Positions 1-8,038 of a stretch of DNA of 64,000 nt are shown one piece after another; position 1 is the stretch's first letter; every line of letters starts with the position of its first letter. Origin of the DNA: Epsilonproteobacteria bacterium UBA4036 (GTDB taxonomy: Bacteria; Campylobacterota; Campylobacteria; Campylobacterales; Arcobacteraceae); assembly GCA_002382325.1 (NCBI GenBank), contig DGAG01000007.1:1-64000 (forward strand), in the 5' to 3' direction. The translations under genes were made by a program, and so were the position numbers. The notes beneath the pieces are model-generated. The model did not search any database, was not told the DNA's origin, and saw only the letters and a list, made by a program, of their open reading frames with translations.

Positions 1-192
1 TGGGTTGACAAAGGAGTATATTCCTGTTGTTTTATAAAAAGAGTCAATCAATTGGGTAATTGATTTCTCTTTATATTCATGATGAACTTCTTCTTGTTCT
101 TGTGGCGTTACACTGGAAGACCCAGCGTAAGCGTTTACACTCAACAGCATAAACAGTGCTAACAGCACGGGAACAATTGTTTTTTTAGTCAT
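1..192 (-). CDS. oadB: Oxaloacetate decarboxylase beta subunit, N-terminal part
   Basis: This is the first 64 codons of a gene that runs off the left edge. It starts with an ATG at 192 and encodes a hydrophobic leader of about 23 residues. The last residues seen (SFYKTTGIYSFVNP) resemble the opening of the OadB/GcdB sodium-pump membrane subunit. It lies 33 bases downstream of oadA on the same strand, as in the usual oadG-oadA-oadB order. OadB is the integral membrane subunit that decarboxylates carboxybiotin and exports Na+. The assignment rests on context and this short N-terminus, because the channel domain is outside the window. Confidence 0.75.
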   Translation of the reverse strand, partial: MTKKTIVPVLLALFMLLSVNAYAGSSSVTPQEQEEVHHEYKEKSITQLIDSFYKTTGIYSFVNP

Positions 193-225
193 TAAATTTC
201 TCCAAAGTTATACAACAGTTTACAA

Positions 226-2043
226 TTAGCTTATGACGGCTATTGTTTGACCTTCTTCAACAGGTTGATTTGCTGTAACGGCAATTGAAGAGATAGTTCC
301 TGAAGCTGAAGCCTCAACATCAATTTCCATTTTCATGGCTTCTAAAATAGCGATGACGTCACCTTTTTGGACTTTATCACCTACTTTAACTAAAATTTTC
401 CAAACGTTTCCACTGACTGTTGCTCCTACTTCTGCTCCACCTTCAGAGCTAACAGCTGCAGCAGGAGCCGTATTTGCAGCTACTGGAGTTACTTGAATAT
501 CTGCATTGCCTTGGGCAACAGTTACATTAAATTTTTGTCCATCTACGACTACGGTGTAGTTTCCAGTTGCACTGTTCATTTTTTTGTTTTCTCCTATTTT
601 ACAATCGTTATTATCTTCACATACAGTATCGGTTGGTTCAATTTTTCGAACACTTAATGGGGATTCACCTTTTAAGAAACTGATTCCTTTTTCATCACAA
701 GCTGCTGCAATAAAAATGTTTTCATCCGTAACTTCAATTTTTTCTTCTTTTAATCGACCTTCCCAATATGCCATCGTTTTCTTTTCATCTCTGTCAGCAA
801 TATCAAGTGGGTTTTCACTGGTTGGTTCTAATTTTAATTTTTCACTTGCCAGTTTAACAATTTGGGCATCTGGTTCAACGGGAGTTTTACCAAAATAACC
901 TAAAACCATCTTTCCATACCCAGGCGCAATTTGTTTCCAAGGACCAAACATAACATTGGCATAGGCTTGTTGCCAATAAAATTGAGAAACAGGGGTTACT
1001 GAAGTACCGTATCCACCTCGTTCAACCACTTCTCTCATGGCATTAATCACTTCTGGGAATTTATCCAAAGTATTATTGTCTCGCATCATTTGAGTATTGG
1101 CAGTTAACGCACCACCTGGCATTGGAGAGAAAGGAATTAAAGGGGAAACCTGAGTAGCTTCAGGAGGCATAAAGTAATCTTTGAGTTGGTATTTCAACAC
1201 TTCTTCGTATTTTAGGATTTTTTCGATATCTAATCCACCTAGGTCGTAGTTCTTGCCCTTGACGGCGTGTAGCATCGTCAAAATATCGGGCTGACTCGTG
1301 CCTCCAGATACTGGACTGGCCGCTAAGTCAATCCCATCGGCACCGGCATCAAGTGCAGCTAAGTAACAGGCAACTGAAACACCTGCCGTTTCATGGGTGT
1401 GTAACCTAATGTGTACGTCATTTCCTACAAGTTTACGTGCCATTTGAATGGTTTCATAGACTTTTTGAGGAGAAGAAGTTCCTGAAGCATCTTTAAAACA
1501 AATAGAATCATAAGGAAGACCACTGTCAAGAATTCGTCTTAATGTTTTTTCATAAAAGGGAACATCATGGGCTCCAAAACATCCTGGAGGTAAATCCATT
1601 AATGTAACTACCACTTCGTGATTTAATCCATATTTTTTAATACACTCTGCACTGTATTCTAAATTTTGAACATCATTGAGTGCATCAAAGTTTCGTATTG
1701 TTGTAACACCATGTTTTGCAAACATACGTGCATGCATATCGATTAGTTCTCTTGAACCAGTATCCAGCATAACGGTATTAATCCCACGTGCTAGTGTTTG
1801 CAAATTAGTATCTGGACCTACGATTTGTCTGAATCGATCCATCATATCAAAAGCATTTTCTCTCAAATAGAAAAAGAGTGATTGGAATCTTGCCCCACCA
1901 CCAAATTCAAAGTGAGTAATACCTGCTTCTTTTGCAGCTTCTACAGCTGGAAAGAAATCATCCATAAGAACTCTACCACCAAAAACAGATTGAAATCCAT
2001 CTCTAAAAGTGGTATCCATTACATCAATATATTTCTTTGACAT
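226..2043 (-). CDS. oadA: Oxaloacetate decarboxylase alpha subunit, biotin-dependent
   Basis: The product has 605 residues. The N-terminus (VMDTTFRDGFQS) opens a DRE-TIM carboxyltransferase domain, residues about 5-300, followed by the conserved PYC_OADA region to about 450. The C-terminus is a biotinyl domain with the biotinylation motif EAMKMEI, the modified lysine being near residue 571. A short linker with several Asn and Cys residues joins the two parts. The enzyme moves the carboxyl group of oxaloacetate to biotin, and the OadB/OadG partners couple its release to Na+ export. It could equally be called PycB, the carboxyltransferase half of a two-subunit pyruvate carboxylase, but the adjacent oadG and oadB genes favour the sodium pump. 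Confidence 0.93.
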   Translation of the reverse strand: MSKKYIDVMDTTFRDGFQSVFGGRVLMDDFFPAVEAAKEAGITHFEFGGGARFQSLFFYLRENAFDMMDRFRQIVGPDTNLQTLARGINTVMLDTGSRELIDMHARMFAKHGVTTIRNFDALNDVQNLEYSAECIKKYGLNHEVVVTLMDLPPGCFGAHDVPFYEKTLRRILDSGLPYDSICFKDASGTSSPQKVYETIQMARKLVGNDVHIRLHTHETAGVSVACYLAALDAGADGIDLAASPVSGGTSQPDILTMLHAVKGKNYDLGGLDIEKILKYEEVLKYQLKDYFMPPEATQVSPLIPFSPMPGGALTANTQMMRDNNTLDKFPEVINAMREVVERGGYGTSVTPVSQFYWQQAYANVMFGPWKQIAPGYGKMVLGYFGKTPVEPDAQIVKLASEKLKLEPTSENPLDIADRDEKKTMAYWEGRLKEEKIEVTDENIFIAAACDEKGISFLKGESPLSVRKIEPTDTVCEDNNDCKIGENKKMNSATGNYTVVVDGQKFNVTVAQGNADIQVTPVAANTAPAAAVSSEGGAEVGATVSGNVWKILVKVGDKVQKGDVIAILEAMKMEIDVEASASGTISSIAVTANQPVEEGQTIAVIS

Positions 2044-2048
2044 TTATA

Positions 2049-2294
2049 TTAACCTTTTAGATTGTTGTGATGTTGAATAACTGCACTAATTGCAGCTACT
2101 TTTTTTGCAGTATCAGATGCAGCAACTTGAGTTGGCACCTTTTTAATAGGTTGTTTCTCTGCGACAGGGAAAAACTTGTTAATAAGCGCTGCTTGCACCT
2201 TTAACGCGTACACCATGATGATGAGAAAAGTGAATACCACTCCCATTCCCAATATCATAAACTTTAAAGCCTCTAAGACCAAATTTTGTTCCAT
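2049..2294 (-). CDS. oadG: Oxaloacetate decarboxylase gamma subunit
   Basis: This is a small protein of about 82 residues with one membrane helix near its N-terminus (about residues 10-30) and a Lys/Pro/Ala-rich cytoplasmic tail. That is the standard OadG layout, in which the subunit anchors OadA to OadB. I chose the ATG at 2294 because a GGAGAG ribosome site lies just upstream. The longer frame starting at 2315 has no such site. It is the first gene of the oadGAB operon and sits 5 bases before oadA. Confidence 0.85.
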   Translation of the reverse strand: MEQNLVLEALKFMILGMGVVFTFLIIMVYALKVQAALINKFFPVAEKQPIKKVPTQVAASDTAKKVAAISAVIQHHNNLKG

Positions 2295-2394
2295 ATTACT
2301 CTCCGTGGTTACCACTGTAATTTGATGGAAGCATTTTATTAAAAGTAAGCTTTATTAAAATTGATTTTTATCGTTTAATTTGATGAAATTTCAA

Positions 2395-2420
2395 AACTTT
2401 TTTTGCTGTTACAAAAAGTT
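2395..2420 (-). terminator. Hairpin after the 31-codon ORF
   Basis: On the minus strand, AACTTTTTG (2412-2420) can pair with CAAAAAAAGTT (2395-2405) across a 6-base loop, with two extra A residues in the second arm. It overlaps the stop codon of the small ORF and could end a very short transcript. It is AT-rich and has no strong T tract. Confidence 0.35.
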
Positions 2421-2514
2421 AAAAAATTTTGTTGCCATATTTATATAAAGCTTCATCAATTTTGTATAATATAGTTAAAAAATCATTGCTGATTTGAAGA
2501 ATTTTTTTACTCAT
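2419..2514 (-). CDS. Possible 31-residue small protein
   Basis: An ATG at 2514 opens a 31-codon frame (starts MSKKILQISNDFLTILYKID). An AAGGA ribosome site lies about 6 bases upstream and a hairpin follows the stop. It is divergent from the S24 repressor gene and sits between it and the oad operon. The peptide is mixed polar and hydrophobic with no clear membrane helix. I do not recognise it. The evidence for translation is only the ribosome site, the context and the compact size. Confidence 0.35.
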   Translation of the reverse strand: MSKKILQISNDFLTILYKIDEALYKYGNKIF

Positions 2515-2590
2515 TTGATATCCTTGTTAAATTTTATGTCAAATTTTAAACTATTTTTAGAAATGACTTGAAAAATATTGCAAATTGTAA

Positions 2591-2596
2591 TATAAT
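2591..2596 (+). promoter_or_regulatory. Probable -10 box for the S24 repressor
   Basis: TATAAT at 2591-2596 lies in an AT-rich stretch. Initiation about 7 bases downstream would leave a leader of about 125 bases before the ATG at 2729. Campylobacterota sigma-70 promoters often lack a clear -35 box, and none is obvious here. Confidence 0.45.
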
Positions 2597-2640
2597 TATA
2601 AAAAACAATAAGAGCAACGTGTTGTTCTCTTTTAAGTTTG

Positions 2641-2703
2641 TCTCTTTAGGTTTGATTGACTCAAACGGTTAAAAGAGATTAAAAAAGTAAGGTCTCTTTT
2701 AAC
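2641..2703 (+). promoter_or_regulatory. Leader with mutually exclusive hairpins / operator repeats
   Basis: The middle segment TCAAACGGTTAAAAGAGA (2661-2678) can pair upstream, where GTTTGA (2650-2655) matches TCAAAC (2661-2666) and the outer TCTCTTT matches AAAAGAGA with bulges. Alternatively its GTTAAAAGAGA (2668-2678) pairs perfectly over 11 bp with TCTCTTTTAAC (2693-2703). Similar TCTCTTT motifs also occur near 2626-2633 and 2641. The arrangement could be an RNA switch or an operator array for the repressor encoded downstream. Confidence 0.5.
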
Positions 2704-2728
2704 ATGGGACAATATAATAGGAGTTGGT

Positions 2729-3385
2729 ATGTTGATTGTAAGTGAAATTATTGAACGACTTAAAGATGTTTTGAGTAAAGATGGCAAAGACGGTAAAGTA
2801 TTTGATAAAGATGTTGCTAATGCATTAGGCTTATCTCAAGTGAATTTTGCCACCATGAAAAACAGAAGTAAAATTCCTTTTTCTAATATCTTAGACTTTT
2901 GTGCACTCAAGAAAATTTCTATTAACTGGTTACTGTATAATCAAAATCCCAGTTCTTTACTCGATTCAACTGATAAGTATTGGATTAAGTACTATTCAAA
3001 TATCAATGTCAGTGCAGGAGGAGGTGCGTATGAGAGTGAAGAGAGTTTTGAAAAACTTGAAGTACCTGCTTATTTTGCCAATATGCTTGGCGGAGAAAAA
3101 AATTTAAAAAACGTAGAAGCCATTAATGTTGTTGGAGATTCGATGGAACCAACATTAAATTCTGATAATATTATTTTTTTGGATTCAACCAAAAAAGATT
3201 TTTCAAAAGAGGGTATTTACGCTTTTACCACTGTACATGGGCTGTTTGTCAAAAGAATCCAACGAAGAGTTGATGGAAAACTGGATATTATTTCAGACAA
3301 TAAAGAGTATCCCATACAAGTGGTGCAAAAAAATGAGATTCAAATATTAGGAAAAGTTATTGGTTCTTTTGGAATGGTTTTTTAG
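2729..3385 (+). CDS. LexA/CI-type repressor with S24 peptidase domain
   Basis: The product has 218 residues. Residues about 1-70 form a phage CI-like helix-turn-helix domain (KDVANALGLSQVNFATMKNR). Residues about 90-218 form an S24 signal-peptidase-like domain with catalytic Ser138 in VVGDSMEPT and the general-base Lys175 in FVKRIQ. An Ala-Gly pair at 96-97 (NVSAGGG) is where CI/LexA proteins are self-cleaved. It starts at an ATG behind AGGAG. It is probably a transcriptional repressor inactivated by RecA-promoted or stress-promoted autocleavage. No prophage genes are nearby, so it appears to be a host regulator. The repeats in its own leader suggest autoregulation. Confidence 0.8.
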   Translation: MLIVSEIIERLKDVLSKDGKDGKVFDKDVANALGLSQVNFATMKNRSKIPFSNILDFCALKKISINWLLYNQNPSSLLDSTDKYWIKYYSNINVSAGGGAYESEESFEKLEVPAYFANMLGGEKNLKNVEAINVVGDSMEPTLNSDNIIFLDSTKKDFSKEGIYAFTTVHGLFVKRIQRRVDGKLDIISDNKEYPIQVVQKNEIQILGKVIGSFGMVF

Positions 3386-3408
3386 TTTTTCTTATAGTTG
3401 TCACTGTT

Positions 3409-4404
3409 TTAAAGCAGTGCGTTGGTTGACTGATTGTTTTTAAAAAGCAGTTCCACTTTTTGTTTTTTGAAACCAATAATATAAAGCGCATTAAATGCAG
3501 TTTGTTGGAGTATTTGAAAAATCTCTTCAAGATGAGGAATAACAATTATCTCAAAGCCATCAAAGACCAAAGGCTCTTTTGAAATAACAATAGTTTTGGC
3601 ATATTTATAGTGGGTATATAAGTATTCAAGCTCTTTTTGTGCCAATTTCTCTTTTTCTTGTATCAAAACAAATTTATCACTTTTGCCGTATTCACAAGCA
3701 TTAAAAAATTTATCAATAAAAATGGGTTTAAAATAATTGATTTTTTTTAGTTTATTGAAATCCAATGGGGTACCAATAAAATTGACCACTTCTAAAAACT
3801 GATGAATAAAGAGTGAAGAAATTTTAAGACGTAAGAAAAACTCCTCTTTATAACTAAAAGAGGTTTCAAATAAAGAGTGCTCAATAAGATTATCAATTTC
3901 AAATATATGGGTATTAAATGGTAAAGTATAGGGACAAAGGGCATTAAGAATCTCTTGATTATTGGAGATAATAATATCATGATGTTTAACGTCATTAATA
4001 CGTGCCAAAATGGTATTAAGGTTACTTGAAAACAACCAAACGTTAGGAGTTTGAGGTAAATTGCTTGAAAAAGTTTTAAGCAGTTCATAGCTTATAGTAT
4101 CGCACCAATAGGCTTTGAGTTCAAGTTGACTTAATTTATATCGAATGTATTTAATAATAGCAAATTGAAGATTTTCGACATATATCCAAGCAATTTCATT
4201 GTCAAGGATTTCCATAGATTTTTGAACAACAATGGCAAAAGCACCTTGTTTTATGGCAGTGGGAATCTCTTCTTCGTTAAAGGCAAAAAACAAATCCCCC
4301 TCAAGGATTTTTTTGACATCGGTTTTAACATTGTAAATAAAAGAGATGGCAGGAGAGTTGAGCAACTCTCCTTGTATGATATCATTAATGGATGAAATTT
4401 GCAC
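3409..4404 (-). CDS. MurF-like protein lacking the ATP-binding ligase motif
   Basis: The 331-residue product begins like the substrate-binding domain of MurE/MurF (EGDLFFAFN...EIPTAIKQGAFAIVVQ, about residues 36-62). Later segments recall the middle and C-terminal parts of MurF (FIDKFFNACEYGKSDKFV, then ALYIIGFKKQKVELLF near the end). The P-loop (GTxGKT) expected after about residue 100 is absent, and the protein is about 150 residues shorter than MurF. A ligase reaction is therefore unlikely. It follows metG by 3 bases as the last gene of the mobB-fbp-metG operon. I believe Campylobacter has a gene of unknown function at the same place. Confidence 0.5.
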   Translation of the reverse strand: MQISSINDIIQGELLNSPAISFIYNVKTDVKKILEGDLFFAFNEEEIPTAIKQGAFAIVVQKSMEILDNEIAWIYVENLQFAIIKYIRYKLSQLELKAYWCDTISYELLKTFSSNLPQTPNVWLFSSNLNTILARINDVKHHDIIISNNQEILNALCPYTLPFNTHIFEIDNLIEHSLFETSFSYKEEFFLRLKISSLFIHQFLEVVNFIGTPLDFNKLKKINYFKPIFIDKFFNACEYGKSDKFVLIQEKEKLAQKELEYLYTHYKYAKTIVISKEPLVFDGFEIIVIPHLEEIFQILQQTAFNALYIIGFKKQKVELLFKNNQSTNALL

Positions 4405-4407
4405 GAA

Positions 4408-6378
4408 CTAACTTATTTTTGTTCCCGCAACTTTTGGTTTTTCAGGACGAATAAGGTTTAAACCATTTTCATCTTTTGCTGCAAGTAACATTCCTTCACT
4501 TAGCATTCCCATCAGTTTGGCAGGTTTTAAATTGGCAACGACACACGCTTGTGTTCCGACTAATTCACTGGCACTATAAAACTCTTTTATTCCTGCAAGA
4601 ACTTGTCTTGTTTTTCCTTCTCCCAAATCCACTTGAAGTTTTAAAAGTTTACTTGATTTGGGTACTTCTTCAGCCTCTACGATGGTTCCAATTTTGATGC
4701 TTGTTTCAAAAAATTTATCAATCGTAATAAGATTATCGTCTTCTACAGAAACTTCAACTTTCTTAGTCTCTTTTTTTTCTTTGGCTTCTATTTCTGTTTG
4801 ATTTTTAGACAGATCAGTTGTGGGAGCTTGTTCGATTAATATCTCTTCAATTCTTGGGAAAAGTTGTTCCACTTTTGTAATGGTTGTTTGTTCAATTAGG
4901 TTTTTATTGACAATTAAATTATTATAGCTTTCAGTACTGATTTGTATCCCTAAGCAAGAAGCAATTTGAGCAATTTTTTGTGGCATAACTGAATCTAAAA
5001 GTAGGGCAACTTTTGCAACGATATTGGTAATTAATGCAACAAGTGCCATCGCCTCATCCTCTTTACCTTCTTTCATCTTTGTCCAAGGTTCATAATCACC
5101 AATGGCTTTATTGGCAATGGTTAAGACTTTCCAAATCTCTTCTAAATATCGATTAAGTTGCATATTAAAAATATACTCTTCTACGTTTTCTAAAAGGGCA
5201 TTGACTTCGTTAAGTTCTTTAGCATGAAACTTTTCAACATCTTTAGAAACAACCTGATAGTCAAAATATTTTCCACTCATACCCATAATTCGGTTGAGTA
5301 AATTGCCCAAATCATTACCTAAATCAGAGTTGATTCTGTCCATCAACGCTTTTTGTGAAAAATCTCCATCTTGACCAAAAGGAACTTCTCTTAATAAAAA
5401 GTATCTAAACGCATCTAATCCATACGCATCGGCAACTTGTTTTGGGTCAACCACATTGCCTTTTGATTTTGACATCTTTTCACCGTCTCTTGTCCACCAA
5501 CCGTGAGCTGCGATGTGTTTGGGAAGAGGTAAGTCTAAACTCATCAAAAATGCGGGCCAATAAATGGCATGAAATCTTAAAATGTCTTTTCCCACCAAAT
5601 GAATTTTTGCAGGCCAAAACGCCATGTTTTTTTCATCTGTTCCATAGCCTAATGCGGTAATATAGTTTAACAACGCATCTAACCAAACGTACATCACATG
5701 GTTTGGCTCATTAATACTTTGTGGAAGTTTTACTCCCCAATCAAATGAAGTTCTTGAAATGGATAAATCTCTTAATCCACTTTTAACAAAATTCACAATT
5801 TCATTTTTTTTGGCTCGTGGCAAAATACAATCGGGATTTTCTTCATACCATTTAAGCAGTTTATCTTCATATTTTGATAATTTAAAAAAGTAACTCTCTT
5901 CTTTGACAATATTGGTGGGTTTTCCACAGTCGGGACAAAATTCATCTTCAATCAGTTGAGTTTGGGTAAAAAATGTTTCGCAACTTACGCAATAAAAACC
6001 TTCATAATCGCCTTTATAAATATCCCCTTTATTGTACATCTTTTCAAAAGCATATTGAACTCCCGTTTTATGCTCATCATCGGTTGTTCGGATAAATTTG
6101 TCATACGTGATATCAAAATCATCCCATAATGCTCTGAATTTTCCACTGACTTCATTGGCATACTCTTGAGGTGTTTTTCCTCGAGCTTGAGCACTTTGCT
6201 CTATTTTTTGTCCGTGTTCATCTGTTCCTGTTAACAAAAATGTTTTTTGCCCCGTTAGACGTGAATAACGTGCAATCATATCAGCAATAATCGTGGTATA
6301 GGCATGACCAATATGAGCAACATCATTCACATAATAAATTGGGGTTGTTATATAGACATTGTTACAAGTTTTTTCCAT
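4408..6378 (-). CDS. metG: Methionyl-tRNA synthetase
   Basis: This 656-residue class I synthetase charges tRNA-Met. HIGH is at residues 22-25 (HIGHAYTT), a four-cysteine zinc knuckle lies at about 130-150 (CVSC...CPDC), KMSKS is near residue 300 (GEKMSKSKGN), and an anticodon-binding helical domain follows. The last 110 residues or so form an EMAP/Trbp111-like tRNA-binding domain (IDKFFETSIKIGTIVEAEE), the dimerising MetRS type. A charged linker of about 30 residues precedes it. It is the fourth gene of the mobB-fbp operon, with 15 bases between it and the small gene upstream. Confidence 0.97.
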   Translation of the reverse strand: MEKTCNNVYITTPIYYVNDVAHIGHAYTTIIADMIARYSRLTGQKTFLLTGTDEHGQKIEQSAQARGKTPQEYANEVSGKFRALWDDFDITYDKFIRTTDDEHKTGVQYAFEKMYNKGDIYKGDYEGFYCVSCETFFTQTQLIEDEFCPDCGKPTNIVKEESYFFKLSKYEDKLLKWYEENPDCILPRAKKNEIVNFVKSGLRDLSISRTSFDWGVKLPQSINEPNHVMYVWLDALLNYITALGYGTDEKNMAFWPAKIHLVGKDILRFHAIYWPAFLMSLDLPLPKHIAAHGWWTRDGEKMSKSKGNVVDPKQVADAYGLDAFRYFLLREVPFGQDGDFSQKALMDRINSDLGNDLGNLLNRIMGMSGKYFDYQVVSKDVEKFHAKELNEVNALLENVEEYIFNMQLNRYLEEIWKVLTIANKAIGDYEPWTKMKEGKEDEAMALVALITNIVAKVALLLDSVMPQKIAQIASCLGIQISTESYNNLIVNKNLIEQTTITKVEQLFPRIEEILIEQAPTTDLSKNQTEIEAKEKKETKKVEVSVEDDNLITIDKFFETSIKIGTIVEAEEVPKSSKLLKLQVDLGEGKTRQVLAGIKEFYSASELVGTQACVVANLKPAKLMGMLSEGMLLAAKDENGLNLIRPEKPKVAGTKIS

Positions 6379-6393
6379 TTTTTACCTTCTAAA

Positions 6394-6597
6394 TTAAAAT
6401 TCAAATCCACCGCTTGAGCCTTTGTTCATCGACTCATACACGGCAATAACATAAGTTTTTCGTATTTCACAATCAAAAAAAGCTTCACAAGGCTCACATC
6501 CCAAAAAACCTTTTGTTTCTTGACATTTTTTTAAAACTTGAAGTTGTTCTTCAAGTTTTAGTTCCCATTCATCGGCTGTTTTTTCATGATTATCCAT
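6394..6597 (-). CDS. Conserved small four-cysteine protein
   Basis: This is a 67-residue acidic protein whose ATG overlaps the end of fbp by 8 bases, indicating translational coupling. It has the spacing C-x9-C-x2-C-x5-C (in KKCQETKGFLGCEPCEAFFDC), which could bind zinc or an iron-sulphur cluster, and a Gly/Ser-rich tail. A similar small gene sits between fbp and metG in Campylobacter as I remember it, so it is probably a lineage-conserved gene of unknown function. Confidence 0.7.
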   Translation of the reverse strand: MDNHEKTADEWELKLEEQLQVLKKCQETKGFLGCEPCEAFFDCEIRKTYVIAVYESMNKGSSGGFEF

Positions 6598-7432
6598 GAT
6601 TTTTATACACTTTTAAGACTCGATTAATTTCATCACATGAACCAAAAAAAGCAGGAGAGGTATCATGAATATGTTCCGTTGGAATATCTAAAACTCTTTG
6701 TTTCCCATCAACTGCAGCTCCTTGTGCTTTTTCAAAGGTATAAGCAAAAGGAAAGACTTCAAAAAGTTGTCGAAGCTTTCCTTTGGGTTTGTCGGTTGTG
6801 CCCGGATAAGAGAAAAGACCTCCTCCTTTGATGAGAATCTGATGTAAATCAGGAACCATTCCTCCTGAATATCTCATGGTATAGGTTTCATTAAACATAT
6901 CATCAATAAGTTGTTTATGATAAGGTTCCCAACACATTTGTGTCGAACCTGGTGCATTTAATGTCCCTTTTTGTTGCAATTTCAAGGTTTGTATAAATTC
7001 AAAAGAACCATTTAAAAGTCGGTACATTTTTACATCATCTTGAGCAATAATAAGCTCTACTCTGGGTCCAAAAACCACATATACGGCAGCAACAATATTT
7101 TTGCCCTCAAATGAGTTTTCATAAATACCAAAAATAGATCCCACCGATAAATTGACATCAACCAAAGAAGAACCATCTAAGGGATCATAGGCAATAAGAT
7201 ATTTCCCATCATCATGCAGATGTTTAATGGCTTCTTGCTCTTCTGAAACAATTTGTTTGATACATTTAACGTCAGCAAAAATCTTTTCAATAACCAAATC
7301 ACTTTTAATATCGAGCTTTAATTGAGTATCTCCTGTTGAGTTTTCTTGTTCACTTTTGCTGGTGTCACCTTGTTCAATTAGGTTTTGTATCTCTATAGCC
7401 GTTTGTTTTATGGCTTCAAATATGGCTTGCAT
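6590..7432 (-). CDS. fbp: Fructose-1,6-bisphosphatase class 1
   Basis: The 280-residue product carries the sugar-phosphatase metal site as SEEQEA (about residue 60) and AYDPLDGSSLVDVNLSVG (about 78-95). A substrate-binding region follows (MRYSGGMVPDLHQIL) with FSYPGT after it. It hydrolyses fructose-1,6-bisphosphate in gluconeogenesis, which fits an organism that grows mainly on organic and amino acids. The ATG lies directly against the stop codon of mobB. It is somewhat shorter than the enterobacterial enzyme of about 330 residues, as is usual in this class of bacteria. Confidence 0.93.
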   Translation of the reverse strand: MQAIFEAIKQTAIEIQNLIEQGDTSKSEQENSTGDTQLKLDIKSDLVIEKIFADVKCIKQIVSEEQEAIKHLHDDGKYLIAYDPLDGSSLVDVNLSVGSIFGIYENSFEGKNIVAAVYVVFGPRVELIIAQDDVKMYRLLNGSFEFIQTLKLQQKGTLNAPGSTQMCWEPYHKQLIDDMFNETYTMRYSGGMVPDLHQILIKGGGLFSYPGTTDKPKGKLRQLFEVFPFAYTFEKAQGAAVDGKQRVLDIPTEHIHDTSPAFFGSCDEINRVLKVYKNHG

Positions 7433-7954
7433 CTATACTCGCTTTGCATTAGAATCCATCCAAAGAATAACTTCTTCGGGATGGTTTAAATTTAATATAT
7501 CAATGGCTTGTGGTATTTGTTTTGTGTTAATTGTTTCATCACAAGCAATGGCATTGCTGACTTCAAAATAGGATTCATCTAAGGCATTTCTAAAAATTGA
7601 AATTCTTGGAAGTGGCAGCGTTTTTAGTCCTTCAACCAATAAATAATCAAACTCTTTAAATAACTCAATAATCTCTTCAATAGAAGAAGTACTTTGTTTA
7701 AAAAGCGTTGTTCTGTTTGGACTTACTACCGCAACATCTGCACCGGTTTGGGAAAATTTATCCGAATCTTTTCCTTCACGATCAAATCGAGCTTTATCTT
7801 TAGGGTCGTGCTTAACTATTGCTACTTTAAACCCTCTGTCTTGGAGAATATTAGCCACTTTAACGACTAAAGTTGTTTTTCCACTGTCTGAGGGTCCACT
7901 AAAAGCCACGGCCAATCTTTTGTACGTTTTTGTTTGTAAATTATGCGTATTCAT
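7433..7954 (-). CDS. mobB: Molybdopterin-guanine dinucleotide biosynthesis protein B
   Basis: This is a 173-residue P-loop GTPase. Walker A is GPSDSGKTTLV near residues 19-29, followed by KHDPKDKARFDREGKDSDKF, the typical MobB segment with conserved His-Asp, and LLVEGLKTLPLPRI in the position of the conserved E-G-x-K. It assists insertion of the guanine dinucleotide form of the molybdenum cofactor into enzymes such as formate dehydrogenase and nitrate reductase. It heads the minus-strand operon and is divergent from the lipoprotein gene at 8039. Confidence 0.9.
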   Translation of the reverse strand: MNTHNLQTKTYKRLAVAFSGPSDSGKTTLVVKVANILQDRGFKVAIVKHDPKDKARFDREGKDSDKFSQTGADVAVVSPNRTTLFKQSTSSIEEIIELFKEFDYLLVEGLKTLPLPRISIFRNALDESYFEVSNAIACDETINTKQIPQAIDILNLNHPEEVILWMDSNAKRV

Positions 7955-8038
7955 ACGGGGATTTTATCCAAATGATTGTTAAAGTATCTTTATAGTATCT
8001 TTAGTGTAAAATGCCTCAATTATTACATAGGGTGAATT

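Noticed and set aside
2729..3385. Prophage remnant suggested by the CI-like repressor
   Set aside because: No integrase, attachment site or structural phage gene occurs nearby, and both flanks are housekeeping operons.
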